A DNA stretch of 64,000 nt, from assembly GCA_002917775.1 (NCBI GenBank), contig KZ627150.1:923127-987126 (forward strand). Reading direction: 5' to 3'. A program made the position numbers and the translations under genes. The notes beneath the pieces were generated by a model. That model was not told where the DNA came from. It searched no databases and saw nothing but the letters and a program-made list of their open reading frames with translations. Shown in pieces: positions 43,054 through 54,389 of the stretch; the first letter of the stretch is position 1; every line of letters begins with the position of its first letter. The DNA comes from Glaciozyma antarctica PI12. Lineage: Eukaryota; Basidiomycota; Microbotryomycetes; Kriegeriales; Camptobasidiaceae.

Positions 43054-45307
43054 TCAGTCCTCGCCGCCGATCCACGTGCGGTCGGCTTCCTCGGTGGCCC
43101 CCTCTCGAATTGGGTACGCCATGGCGTAGATCTCCCGGTCGGCAAGGAGCAAGGTGTCGCCGGAAGGGGAGAAGCGCAGCGCGCACGGTGCGAAGGGGGT
43201 ACCTGGAGACGAGGAGGGAAGCATCAGGGACGACGCGGTGCGGAATGGAAGTGAATGAGGAAGTTATGGAGGAAAGGAACGTACGAGCTGGAATCCCAAC
43301 TCCCTCTGCGACACCAGCGAGCTCCACCTCGAGTCCCGGCTCGCGCCAGGTAGAGAAGCCTTTCTCGCTCGTCGTGATGGCCAGCAGCTCGCGCTCTCCC
43401 GGGACCAAAGAGTTCGGTGAGGGCTGCCAGTCGAACCCACGGACGGGCGAGTTGTAGACGAGGAGGGAGTGGAGCCGAGGGCGGAGGTGGGGGACGGGGG
43501 ACGAGATGAAGGAGTAGATCCAGAGCGATGTTGGGAAAGATTCTGCAGACGAATAACGTTAGAGGAGCTGCGTTGGGAGAGCATGTTCGACGCACGGTTG
43601 TAGCTTGCGAGCCAGCGGCCTGAAGGAGACCAAGAGAGCTCTGAGACGCCCATCTTGGGATGAGGCTTGCCAAGATCGGGGCGGACGGAAGCTGGGCTGT
43701 AAGGCAGAAGCTGCACGTCGACTGGAAAAGCGAATGAGCACTTGATAGGCCAGATCGGCAGCGAGAGCGTACAGGCGACGATACCCTTCCCGCGAGTCTT
43801 CTCGATCCAGTCCTTTGGTTCTCGCCAAACGTACTGTTGAGTGATCGTATTAGGTTAGCAGCACGATTGAAGACAGCGAAAGTACTCACAGTAGGCGCCA
43901 CCACCTTGACGACGTGCGAAAGCTCTGCGACCGGAGCCCAAGCGAGTCTCGTCAAGACACGAATCTGCGGTCTCGAAGTCATCAGCCCTGATCAATGTCG
44001 AGGGAAAGCATTGCACAAGCTCACCTTCCCATCCCATCCTCCCACGGCAAGCCAGTCTCCAGTCGGGTGCCACTTGACCGTGCGAATCCCCAGACCGACC
44101 CATCCCTCCCTGCTTCGTTCTTCGCGTGCTTGCTCTATGTCGTATGACGCTTGAGCAGATGTGGGCAGCTCAGGAGTCGGTTCAGCTTTTCGGGAACGTG
44201 AGTTGGTGGCAGTGGGCGCTGGGGTGTGAGCGAGGGCCGAGTAGGGCGTAAAGGTCGAAAGGAGGCGTCCGTCTGGAGTATAGATGTGCAGAATGTACTG
44301 GTAAAGTCGGAAGCGTCAGTGAGAACTCGAAAATTGAGCTGGACAAGTACTCGCGTCCGTCAGAGTTTCCCAAACCGCGATGTAGCGGCCACAGGGGGAC
44401 CACGAGAGATCTGCGATGTCGGAAGTCGTCGAGGGCAGAGCAAAGTGCTGCGCGAGAATGTGAGCGACTGCAAGGAGTGAGTAAAAGTGTAAACGCACTC
44501 GTAGAAGCTTCCAGGACAGGCAGTCGTAGATCCCAACGTGGTCTCGTCCAGCGTGCCGCTCTGCGACTGCGAGATAGCGAGAGTCCTGCGGCCGGAACGC
44601 GTAACCTGAACGAAGAAGTTTCCTTAGATGACTCCCATCGTGTTTAGCCTCGAGAACTCACCTAGTGGAGCAGCAAGCTTGGGCTGCTGAATGTGAAGAG
44701 CCGGAGAGGGAGCGTCGAGCCGATGAAGCGAAAGACGCAACTGCACCGACCTGTGGTCAGCTTCCCCTGCAAATCCTCAGCTTCGCCAGAACTCACGTGA
44801 TGTGCACTCCAAACGAGGATCGTGTCTCCTTTCCCGCTCCACGCCATCGCGACCGCTCCTTCAGCTCCCACCTCAATCCGCGCGACCGGCTCGTCCTGCT
44901 CTGGATCCAAAACCCACGCCACGCTCGCCCGTGCCGCATACGCCAAGATGAGGGGAGTATCTCCAGGGGATATGGCGAGGGTAGTGAGAGGTGGAGCTTC
45001 CACAGTGGGCTTGGAAGGAGCTGAGGAGGGGAGAGGTCGACGAATCGAGTGTTCGCGGAGAGGTTGCAGGACGGGGAGGTTGAGAGGAAGCTGCCAGGTG
45101 CGCTGGATCTGTAGGGTCGCGGGATCACGAAGGATCAGGCGGTCCTGGTGGGAGGAGACCAGGATCGTGTTGGTTTGAGACGGGGAGAAGACTGAGAGGG
45201 AGGGCGCCGAGTGACGGTCTGCGTGAGAGTTGACGCGTAAGCCTGATGGGCTCAGTAGAGAGCTGCTTGGACTCACAGAGTGGACTCAGTTCCCAGCTTG
45301 TAGCCAT
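43054..45307 (-). CDS. WD repeat protein WRAP73 (WDR8)
   Basis: WD40 protein of centrosomes and spindle pole bodies; fission yeast Wdr8 anchors spindle minus ends with Msd1 and kinesin-14. MATSWELSPLCES is joined by an intron to SLSVFSPSQTNTILVSSHQD. Further blades: LRDPATLQIQRTWQLPLNLP, AVAMAWSGKGDTILVWSAHH, SDIADLSWSPCGRYIAVWET, VKWHPTGDWLAVGGWDGKIR, GVSELSWSPSGRWLASYN and FAPCALRFSPSGDTLLLADR. The end is DRTWIGGED. The family-typical phrase about the cap of the propeller, VRVLTRLAW-like (IRVLTRLAWAPVAELSH), is present. About nine introns, roughly 520 residues. Confidence 0.88.
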
Positions 45308-45420
45308 CTTGAAAGAAGGGATGGAGGGAGGAGGAGAAGCTGCATAAACAACAAAGTTGGGCGACCATCTCCCTTCTCCCTTCTCCACTCACCTCCTGCC
45401 TCCGCCTCTTCCGTGAAGAG
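45308..45420. promoter_or_regulatory. 113-bp bidirectional promoter, WRAP73 / kinesin-5
   Basis: Two spindle genes start in opposite directions 113 bp apart. The kinesin side is a CT-rich tract (ctcccttctcccttctccac). A weak AT patch (gcataaac) lies near 45340. Co-expression is likely but inferred. Confidence 0.5.
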
Positions 45421-48400
45421 ATGCAGCAGCCGAGTAGACCTCGTGGTGCCCCGCCTCCGCCAGTGCGAAGGATTCCCTCTCACCTCTCCTCGAAACAATC
45501 ATCTCTCTCCGCCTCAGCGACTTCCCTCCCCTCGCCTGCCCTTTCTGCCGCTGGCCGTACAACTCCCACTGCAGCCTCCGCCCCCAACTCGCCGCCGAAG
45601 GAACGCATGCGCGTGGCGTCTGGCAAGGCCAAGGATGCAGAAGGGAACATCAACGTCGTGGTCCGTTGTCGGTGCGTGGGTTCTCCTTGTTTGGGGAGCT
45701 GGTCCGGGCCACCGTGAAGGTGGGAGAGCAGGAGCACAGGCTGACTGGCTTCTGGTGTCGCGTGCAGAGGTCGTTCAGCTGCCGAGATTCGGGACAACGC
45801 CATTCTCGTCGCCTCCGCCGCAGGAACTCGAGGCACCTCTGTTACCCTCACCAACCCCTCCTCAACCATCACCACCTCGTCTTCCTCCTCCCTCCTTCCC
45901 TCGGTGGCCATTCCTACAACCAAGACGTACAACTTTGGTGAACGAGTCAGCGAGGGCAAGGGTCCTCTTGGAAACGTCTTCGGGCCCGACGCAGATCAAG
46001 GGATGCTGTACTCGGACGTCGCGAAACCGATCCTAGACCAGGTTCTCCAGGGATACAACTGTACGATTTTTGCCTACGGGCAGACGGGAACGGGAAAGAC
46101 GTGAGTTATCTCTGCGTAGGACCTCCTTCCGCACCTGCAGACAGCTGATCCAACATTGTTGTTTTCTCGCAGCTACACAATGGAAGGCGACCTTTCTCCC
46201 TATTATGGAAGCTTCTCCCCTTCCGCGGGCATCATCCCTCGTACCCTCTACACCCTCTTCGAGAAGCTCGCCGAGGATCACTCGGAGTTCTCGGTTCGCT
46301 GCTCGTTCGTCGAGCTCTACAACGAGGAGCTGCGTGACCTGAACGCTCTCGAGTTCTCCGAGGTACAAGCGACGACCCAGCCGATGGATTCGCGAGCTGG
46401 AGCGGGAGGAAACGCGCAGGGAGCAGGCGGGCTCAGGATCTACGACGACAAAGCCGCCGGCGCCGGCGTCATCATCCACGGACTCGACGGACTCACGCTT
46501 ATTCGGGACGCGGAGGACGGTATCAAGGTTCTCAAGCGCGGGAGTGAGCGGAGGCAGATCGCCGCCACCAAGTGCAACGAGCATTCGAGGTGAGTCGTGG
46601 TGATGTTTGCGCGAGCTACGGAGCTGTGCTAACTATGTTCTGGACCTAGTCGCTCGCATTCGATCTTTACCATCATGGTCCACATCAAGGAGACGTCAAA
46701 GACTGGCGGAGAGGACCTCCTCAAAGTCGGCAAGCTTAACCTCGTCGACCTCGCGGGATCGGAGAACGTCGGTCGCAGTGGAGCGGAGAAGGGGAGAGCA
46801 AGGGAAGCAGGCATGATCAATGCCAGTCTGCTCGCTCTTGGGAGGGTCATCAACAAGCTCGTCGAGAAGCAGTCGCATATCCCCTATCGGTGCGTTCTTT
46901 CGCCCTCGACGTTCGTTTTTCTACGGAAGCTGACCTGCTTTGCCCCTCTCAGAGAATCGAAACTCACTCGGCTTCTTCAAGACTCGCTCGGCGGACGCAC
47001 GAAGACCACCATTATCGCCACCATCTCGCCGGTCAACTTCGACTTCACCATCTCGACGCTCGACTACGCCCTTCGAGCCAAGACGATTCAAAACCGGCCC
47101 GAGATCAACCAGCGCATGACGAAAGGCGCTCTCCTCGGACAGTACGCGACGGAGATTGAGAGGCTCAAGGTCGATCTTCTGGTTCGTCCTCGTCGTTGCC
47201 TGAGGCACCCGCACGTGCTTACCTTTTGCTCTCGCAGGCGGCACGCGAAAAGAACGGCATCTACTTCTCGTCTGCATCCTGGGCGGAGCTCAGCGCCGAG
47301 CAAGAGGCACGTCGACTTCAACTCGAGGAGGCGAAACGACAGATCGACATCAACGATTCGCAACTCCAAACGACTCGCGCTCAGTTCGAGATGAACCTTC
47401 GCCTGCTCGGGACTCGGGAGGAAGAGCTGCGCAAGATTGGCGACGAGGTGGCGAGAAAGTCGACGGAGCTTGTGGTGTTGGCGAAGGAGCTGGTGGAGAC
47501 GCAGGGAGAGCTCGAGGGGGAGACCGCGCTCCGCGAAGCGTTCGAGTCGAGTCGGAGTGGATGGAAGGGCGCTGCTGGGGAGGCGTTTCAAGATGTTGAT
47601 GGCTTGAGGGCGAAGCTGGGTTCGTGCTCCTTTTGCACGCGAGCGCGTTGATTGCTGACCGGTGACTCCTAACAGCTCGCAAGGCGGACGTCGAGACCTC
47701 GAATTTGGCGATTATCACGACGGCGAGCAGCACGTTTGCGACCATGACCGACGAATTGGCTGATCAGCTATCGAGCTTCCGCATCGCTCAAGACGACTTT
47801 GCCGAGGACATCAAAGCTCGAATGCTCGAATTCTCGGAACGAGAAGCTTACGTGGGTGTGGTTGTCTCGCCCCCTCGCGCAGCTGCTGACGTTTCTTCCG
47901 CAGAACGTGGCCGCCAGCTTGGAGCTCGTCGGCACTCGTCTGGCCCACCTCGAAACCGCCAGTCACGCCATCCTTCGGACGAATCACTCGATCGACGACC
48001 AAGGCCAAGGATTCGCTCAGCTCGTTGAGACCGTCCGCAAGGAGCTTCTCGAGTCCGTTACGCATTTGGCAGCGAGGGCTCAGGAGCAGCAGAAGGCGCA
48101 GAGCGATGCGATTCTTGCGGGGCTTGCAGCGCATTCGACCCAGGTGAGCTGCTTGGACTCCGAGGCCGCCTTGCCTTGACTGACGTGACCTCTCTTGCAG
48201 ACGCTGGCTACGATTGAGGCATTGGTCGCGCCTGTTCGGGACCTACGCGCGGAGAGCCTCTCGGCCCTCGACCAGGATGCGGTTCGGCTCCGCCTGCTTC
48301 AAGAAGAGGATCGACAAGCGCTTGAAGACGAGGTCGGTCACGTTTATCTTATGGTCTCTGGTCGCCCCATCTGACTTCTCACCGCCTCCCCTCTTCAGAA

Positions 48401-49578
48401 CGCTCGACTCAAGGAGGTTGTTCGGCAACTCGGCGAGACGCTGGAGCAGCAGCGCGAAGCGACGAGGAAAGAAGACGCCGAAGTGCTCGCGCTCCTCACC
48501 TCCAGGCTACAAGCTCGTTCATCCACGCATCTCCGAGCGCTCGACGAGACTTTCGCCACCGTTCGCCGAAATCTCGAGGAGGTCTCGGCAACCAACTCGA
48601 AGGGCGTGGACGCGCGGAGCAGTCATCTGGGATTGCTGGAGAAGAGCAACGCCGACGCTGTGGCTGTGCTGGAACGCCAGGCGAAGTCTGTCGAAGATGT
48701 CGCGCTGTATCAACGCGAGGCGAGTCGCTTGCCAGCTCACTGTCCGCTTAAGCTGATACCTTTTCCTGTAGGCTCTCGGCTCGACTATTCAGTCCGTCCA
48801 ACATAACGTCGAGACGTACCGGAGCGCCGTTCATGCCTCTGCTCAATCTCAGGGCCGAGTCGTCGAGCAAGCTGTCGCCCGCTTTGCCGAAGGCGGCGCC
48901 ACCTGTGAGTTGGTTCTTCCTTTGGCTCTGGAGTCTGTACTCATTCATACCTGGCGTGTCAGTCCGCTCCGACGCTTCGACTTCGCGCACCACTTTCGAC
49001 GCGTCCTTCGCTGAGCTCATCAGCGATACTCGCTCAACCTACGCGACTTGCCAGCAGGAGCTCACCAGAACTGGCGAGGACATCGAATCTACTACAACTT
49101 CGGTCGTTGATTCTGTGCGTCTTGCCATCCTCGATTCCTCGATTCCGAGACTGACCTTGCTTGAACTCAGGTCGATTCGCATTGGATGCATGGCGGGAGG
49201 TTCGTCAACAGCTCGACTCACCACCTCGAAGATCTCCGCTCCGACATGAAGACCTACCTCGAGACCGACGTTCGCGCTGACGTACCAACGGGAACGACGC
49301 CTCGGAAGCGGGAATGGCCAAAGGACCGGCTCCTCCCCGTCGTCGACCTCGACGGAGATCGGGTTGGCGTGCGGCAGCTCCTGTTGCAGGCGAAGCACGG
49401 CCGTCGTCTTGTCCAGGTCGTGCCAACGCCGCCCGTCGAGGAGCCCACCTCGCCGACTGCGCTCGTCCTCTCGCTGCCAAACGAGAAGCAGCTGCTGCCG
49501 CTGGTCAAGGTGCTGGGGAGCGTCGATAACAACTCGCTGAGGAGCAGCAGGAGCCGGAGTGCGAAGGGATCCAAGTAG
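45421..49578 (+). CDS. Kinesin-5 (BimC/Cut7/Eg5) motor
   Basis: Homotetrameric plus-end motor that slides antiparallel spindle microtubules. A Ser/Pro-rich start ([20 protein letters not shown]) precedes the motor: [19 protein letters not shown]-loop [36 protein letters not shown], switch [18 protein letters not shown], and switch [22 protein letters not shown]. These are followed by [20 protein letters not shown] and the kinesin-5 neck [21 protein letters not shown] long coiled-coil stalk follows ([20 protein letters not shown] and many heptads). The C-terminus has [20 protein letters not shown], a BimC-box-like site with the TPRK phosphorylation core, then a basic tail ending SKGSK. About 1,150 residues. 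Confidence 0.95.
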
Positions 49579-49717
49579 GGCTTAATATAACTGTTGTTTT
49601 CACGCAATCGAGGCGACGGAAGTCTAGGAGACTTCGGCGGAGACGCGTAGTTCGAACGCAAAGTCAAGCGCGCTCTCCTTCTTCTTCTTCCCCTTCCTCA
49701 AGGCGTTCGCACCAAGC

Positions 49718-50993
49718 ATGCTGTCCAGCTTGCTCTGGCCCTTCCAGCTCGCCCTCCTCGCCTTCTTACACGTCGTGTTCGCCGTCTCTCGTCTCATCTT
49801 CCTCCTTCGCCAACTTCCCTCGGCGACTCGCCGATGGATCCACCTCCAGCTCTCCACCGACCCTCACTACCTCTCGAGCGACGTGGAGCACGATAGGACC
49901 CGGTGGAAGAAGACGCCGACGCATCTGGCGGTCGTGTTCGTACCGGGGACGAGTCTCAGCACGTGGAAGTCGCGCTGGTTGGGAGGACCGCAGGCGGAGC
50001 AGAGGGAGCTCGGGAAGCTTGTCAAGGACGTCAGATCTCTTCTGGGATGGTGTGAGGAGCTGGGAGTGACGAGTTTGTCGGTGTATGATGAGCGAGGTAC
50101 GTGGACGGATCGTTGCGCTCGGGGACCAGAGAGCTAACTGGGCGTTTCCAGGCGTGCTGGACCGCAACGCAGAGGCAGTGATGAGTGCACTGTCCTATCC
50201 ATCGCTTCTTTCAGTTTCAAAGGAGCCGCATCGGTCCTCTGGGCGGACGACGTTCCGCATCGCGCTGCCAAAGCTCAGAGGTCGTGGCGGTGCGGAGGTT
50301 CCGGGGCGAGAGGTGGACAGCGGGTGTGGAGCTTCCGAGGTGGAGTCTTGCGATACGGGTAGGCTCCGCTCTATCGCTCCGCTATTTCGAAGGCTGACTG
50401 TGGCCGCAGGAGCGACTTCAACGGCTTCATCCACACTCGTTCTCTCGTCAAATGCGCTTAATCAACCCTGGTGTCGTTCCCACCTTACCATCAACCTTCT
50501 TTCTCGACTATCTGGACGCCCGCAACTGGCAAAATTGGCTCAGGAACTGGCGGTCGCTGTGCACGACGGGAAGATCGAGTTGAAGGGGTTGTCCGAGGGA
50601 CTCATCACGGAGGCGATCGAAGGTGAGCTTTCCTTCCTTCCTCCTTTCATAGTCGTTGCTGACCTTCTCTACTGTTCTTGCAGCCTCTGGAATTGCCGAG
50701 CCTGATCTACTCGTCGTCCTTGGAGGTCCCTATCTTCGCCTGCGGGGCTTCCCGCCGTGGCACCTGCGGTTGACGGAGATGTAGTGAGTTCACTCTCCTC
50801 TAGCGCGCAAGGTACCGCTCTGACTGCTCCCCTTGAAGTCATCACTCGTCTCCGACTTGGCTGCCGGCACCGCCAATATCATACTCGATTCTTCGCCGAG
50901 CGCTGGACGTTTACGGTGGAGCTGAAATGCGACTTGGACGATAGATCATATGCTGTTTGGAGCCTCTTTGAGCCGGTACAGAGAGAGGAATAG
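49718..50993 (+). CDS. NUS1: Dehydrodolichyl diphosphate synthase subunit Nus1
   Basis: Non-catalytic partner of the ER cis-prenyltransferase that makes dolichol for N-glycans, GPI anchors and O-mannosylation. The N-terminal membrane helix is MLSSLLWPFQLALLAFLHVV. It is followed by a basic segment and LAVVFVPGTSLSTWKSRWLG, then LGWCEELGVTSLSVYDERG|VLDRNAEAVMSAL, the family beta-alpha core. Later exons give HLTINLLSRLSGRPQLAKLA and IAEPDLLVVLGGPYLRLRGF followed by PPWHLRLTEM|YHTRFFAERW, the conserved C-terminal motif. It ends FEPVQREE rather than the RxG ending of active complexes. About 340 residues, five introns with frames checked in part. Confidence 0.88.
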
Positions 50994-51085
50994 CTCACCA
51001 AACCCGGCGGCTGAGGGCGGGTTCCGATCGTAAATCCAAACAAACTCGAAATCTCTTCTTTCTTATCACCTCTACTACCATTAGC

Positions 51086-52927
51086 ATGAGCACCTCTACT
51101 ACCATGAGCCCGGCTTACCCCTACAGCCCCGAGTCACCTCAGCAGTGCACGAAGCACGCGAACGCCTCGCCTCCCGCCACTCCTCCCTACAGCTCGAGCC
51201 GACGACACTTCGCTTCCGCATCCTCCCTCTTCTCTCCTCCCACCTCCGTCTCCTCGGCCTCCTCGATCGGCACCGACAGCGAACGCCCCTACTTGTACCC
51301 AGTCCTCGACCCGGCGTGCTTTGGCGGCGAGGAGAGCTTGCTGCAGAGCTCGGCGATGAAAGCGACCTCGAGCAGCAACCGGAACGGAAAGCGAAGGGAG
51401 TCTTGTGGGAGCTCGGAGGACGCAAAGGGGTGGAGCGTGAGGTCCCAGGAGGCCGACTATGAGCCCCTTCTCCAGTGCGTTGGACTCGGTTGTCCCATGT
51501 CGTCTGGTGGCTGGCCGATCCTGACCGCCCCCTCTCCGTCCTGCAGCGACACCCGCAATCGCTTTGTGCTCTTTCCCATCAAGTACCCCGAGATCTGGAG
51601 CTTCTACAAGAAGTCGCAGGCGTCGTTCTGGACGGCCGAAGAGATGTGCGTGCCAACTATTCCCCTTCCTATCCTCCGGCTCCCTAGCTGACCAGGCCGC
51701 ATCTTCCACCAGTGACCTCACATCCGACCTGCACGACTGGAACGGAAAGCTCAGCGATGACGAGCGGCATTTCGTCTCACACGTTCTCGCCTTCTTCGCC
51801 GCATCGGATGGGATTGTGAACGAGAACTTGGTGGAGCGGTTCTCGTCCGAGGTGCAGGCGGCTGAGGCGCGGTGTTTCTACGGTTTCCAGATCATGATGT
51901 GCGTATTGAGGTGTACGAAGGTAGAGCGAGAGCTAATCAGCCTGGGCGACGCAGGGAGAACGTCCACTCTGAAGTCTACTCGCTGCTCATCGACACCTAC
52001 ATTCGCGAACCGGCGGAGCGGGATATCCTCTTCCAAGCTATTGAGACGAGTGCGTACCCGTTCGCTCGCGCTCGTCGACTCGCAAGCTGACCTTGCGCCT
52101 CGGTTCAAGTTCCCTGCATCAAAAAGAAGGCCGATTGGGCGCTCAAGTGGATCTCGGACGACGAGTCAACATTCGCAGAGCGCCTGGTTGCTTTCGCGGC
52201 TGTCGAAGGCATTTTCTTCTCCGGTGCGCCTTTAATCTCCGAATTGAGGGAATCGATCTAACTCTTCCTGCGCAGGCTCTTTCGCGTCCATCTTCTGGCT
52301 TAAGAAGCGAGGACTGATGCCCGGCCTCACCTTCTCCAACGAGCTCATCTCGCGTGACGAGGGCCTGCATACCGATTTCGCCTGCCTCCTCTTCTCCCAC
52401 CTCGAGCGGCGGCCGAGCCCAGAGACGGTTGGAAGGATCATTTGCGAGGCGGTTGAGATCGAGAAAGAGTTCCTTACCGAGGCTCTTCCTGTCAACCTCA
52501 TCGGGATGAACAACGCGCTCATGTGCCAGTGCGTTCCTCGTTTGCCTCCGCCGGGAGACCGTCTGACTCGAATCTCTTCGCAGGTACATCGAGTTCGTGG
52601 GCAGATCCTCTCCTCGTGTCTCTCGGAAGTCCCAAGGCGTATCACGCAGTGAATCGTACGTTATACACTGCTCGCCACTTCTTCGATGCTGATCAAGTCG
52701 CTCTCGCCAGCCTTCGAGTGGATGGAGATGATATCGTGCGCCTTTTGTGGCCTCTTTAGTCGCTGGTCACCCCGCTTACGCCTCTCTTCCTGCGCAGACT
52801 GGACGGCAAAGCCAACTTCTTCGAGAAGCGCGTATCAGACTACCAGCTTGCCGGCTTTTCGGTCGGCAACGACGGGGCGTCGACGCCCAAGCGAGACGAA
52901 GCTTTCAAAATGGACGCCGACTTCTGA
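51086..52927 (+). CDS. RNR2: Ribonucleotide reductase small subunit (class Ia)
   Basis: Di-iron tyrosyl-radical subunit that, with the large subunit, makes dNDPs. A Ser/Pro-rich N-terminal extension of about 120 residues ([20 protein letters not shown]) precedes [19 protein letters not shown]. The catalytic core has [15 protein letters not shown] (iron Asp), [38 protein letters not shown] (iron Glu/His and the radical Tyr), [40 protein letters not shown] and [20 protein letters not shown]. The C-terminal end FKMDADF is the large-subunit docking peptide. Seven or eight introns. About 430 residues. Confidence 0.96.
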
Positions 52928-53064
52928 GCTTCTCGTCAATGTCTCAACTCCACCTTCTGCACCTCTAGCAAACCTCCTCTCGCATCCCGCAACCGCACCA
53001 CTCCCAGATCTTGCAATTGTTCAATCGACTTGTTGCAGCACCGTCCACCACGCCAAGTACTTGT

Positions 53065-54062
53065 CTATGCCGCTTGACTACGTCCGAGCAGCTTGGAGAG
53101 TTCTGTGAAAGAAGAGCGCAGGTTCGTCGTTAGTGAGGCCACCTGGTGCAGCGCGGAGAGCCTGAACGCACGTTCGATCTCAATGTGCTCCCGCTGGAGA
53201 GTGGAGGTGGGAGAGTTGCTGTCGTTGGCGGGAATCTTGACGTTGCTGCCGTCGACAGTCCACTTGTGCGACTCGATGATGGGGAGGGCGAGGGATGAAG
53301 AACCTGGGGGAGACAGAGGATCAGCACCTGGGTTGGCCTGTTCGCCCGCACGGCAGCTCACCCTCGAGGCCGAGGAACGACTCGAGAGTCTTGAGGGCCA
53401 GTCCTCGGAAGCTCGCCTCGATCTCGACCGCGATGTTGTCCCTCAGGCGTGCCTCGAACCCGTTTGCGCTCGCCAGGAGGGCCGCAACGTTCTCGCGCAC
53501 AAAGTCCTCCTCGGGTCCAGCTCCTCCCGCCCTGAGTGCGGTCCAGAACGCCTTGAACTTGCGTGCCAGCAACAGGCCACTCATCTCCTTCAGTCGCTCG
53601 GCCGTCGCCTTCTCGCCGTGGGCGTCTGCAGGCGCACGAAGAGCGGGCTCTCCCTGCTCGTCCTCGTCGTCCGAAGTCGGGGGCGGGGGAGGAAGGGCGG
53701 CGCCGAGAACGAACGAGTCGGAGAGGAGGGACCAGGCGAGGGCAAAGTCGGGGGAGAAGGGGGCGTGGGCAAGGGCGAGGAAGAGGATGGAGAGGGTCGC
53801 GGTGGGCGAGCAAAGGTTTGGGTTGAACTGGTAGAGCTTGAGGAGGGCGAGGTTGGCGAGGAGGTCGTACGTGTTGTCTGCGAGCTGCTCCTAGAAGGGC
53901 GTTCAGAACGAGTGTTAGCTGTGCTCTCTTTCTCCTCGCCGTCGTCGTTCGTCTACTTGCCCTCAAATATTCCTCCAAGAGTCCGAGGTTGCTGGGGTTG
54001 TACCTGTCAACTCCGTCGATGAGGGTCGCGATGTGTGCAGGGCGGTTGATCTGAATGGCCAT
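53065..54062 (-). CDS. Translation initiation factor eIF3 subunit K
   Basis: Non-core eIF3 subunit (eIF3k). Starts MAIQINRPAHIATLIDGVDR and YNPSNLGLLEEYLR|EQLADNTYDL, the highly conserved family N-terminus. It is followed by LLANLALLKLYQFNPNLCSP and the HAM/PCI-type region HAPFSPDFALAWSLLSDSFV. A short acidic, proline-rich insertion (PPPTSDDEDEQGE) breaks the domain. The C-terminal winged-helix part has LRDNIAVEIEASFRGLALKT, LESFLGLEG and SSSLALPIIESHKWTVDGSN, then IPANDSNSPTSTLQREHIEI, and ends LLGRSQAA. Three exons, about 280 residues. Confidence 0.93.
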
Positions 54063-54389
54063 TGTTCGTCGTTAAGGAGGGAGGTGTTTGAGGGCAGGGC
54101 GGTAGGGAGAGGCCTCACTGGAGGATAGTGAAAGGTGCTGAGCGTCCGCGTCCCAGCCTTCTCTCCAAGTGTCTCACACTCGCAGCCAGGCTCCCCTTCC
54201 TCTACTACTACGTTCTACAACGTACCGAGGAGATTACTCTGCCAAATCATGTAATTCCCTGGGTGAACGAAGCGGCCTCCACTCCTACACGAGACGAAGA
54301 CGCGAAGTGCGAAGTCCGACCGGGGTACTTCAGTTGAGCTCGTTTGGACCGAACCTCGACGACGAGTTTGTCCCTGTTCCCTCCTCCGT
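54063..54389. other. Divergent region between eIF3k and the HPP-family gene
   Basis: A 327-bp interval. It holds short open frames on both strands with no recognisable domain. It presumably contains both promoters. Confidence 0.4.

Noticed and set aside
49186-49578. Possible separate gene at the kinesin-5 3' end
   Set aside because: The frame joins the stalk exons by an intron and contains the BimC-box-like motif, so it is the kinesin C-terminus.
53093-54022. 309-codon open frame antisense to eIF3k
   Set aside because: It mirrors a clearly coding, well-conserved gene; long antisense frames are common in GC-rich DNA with third-position bias.
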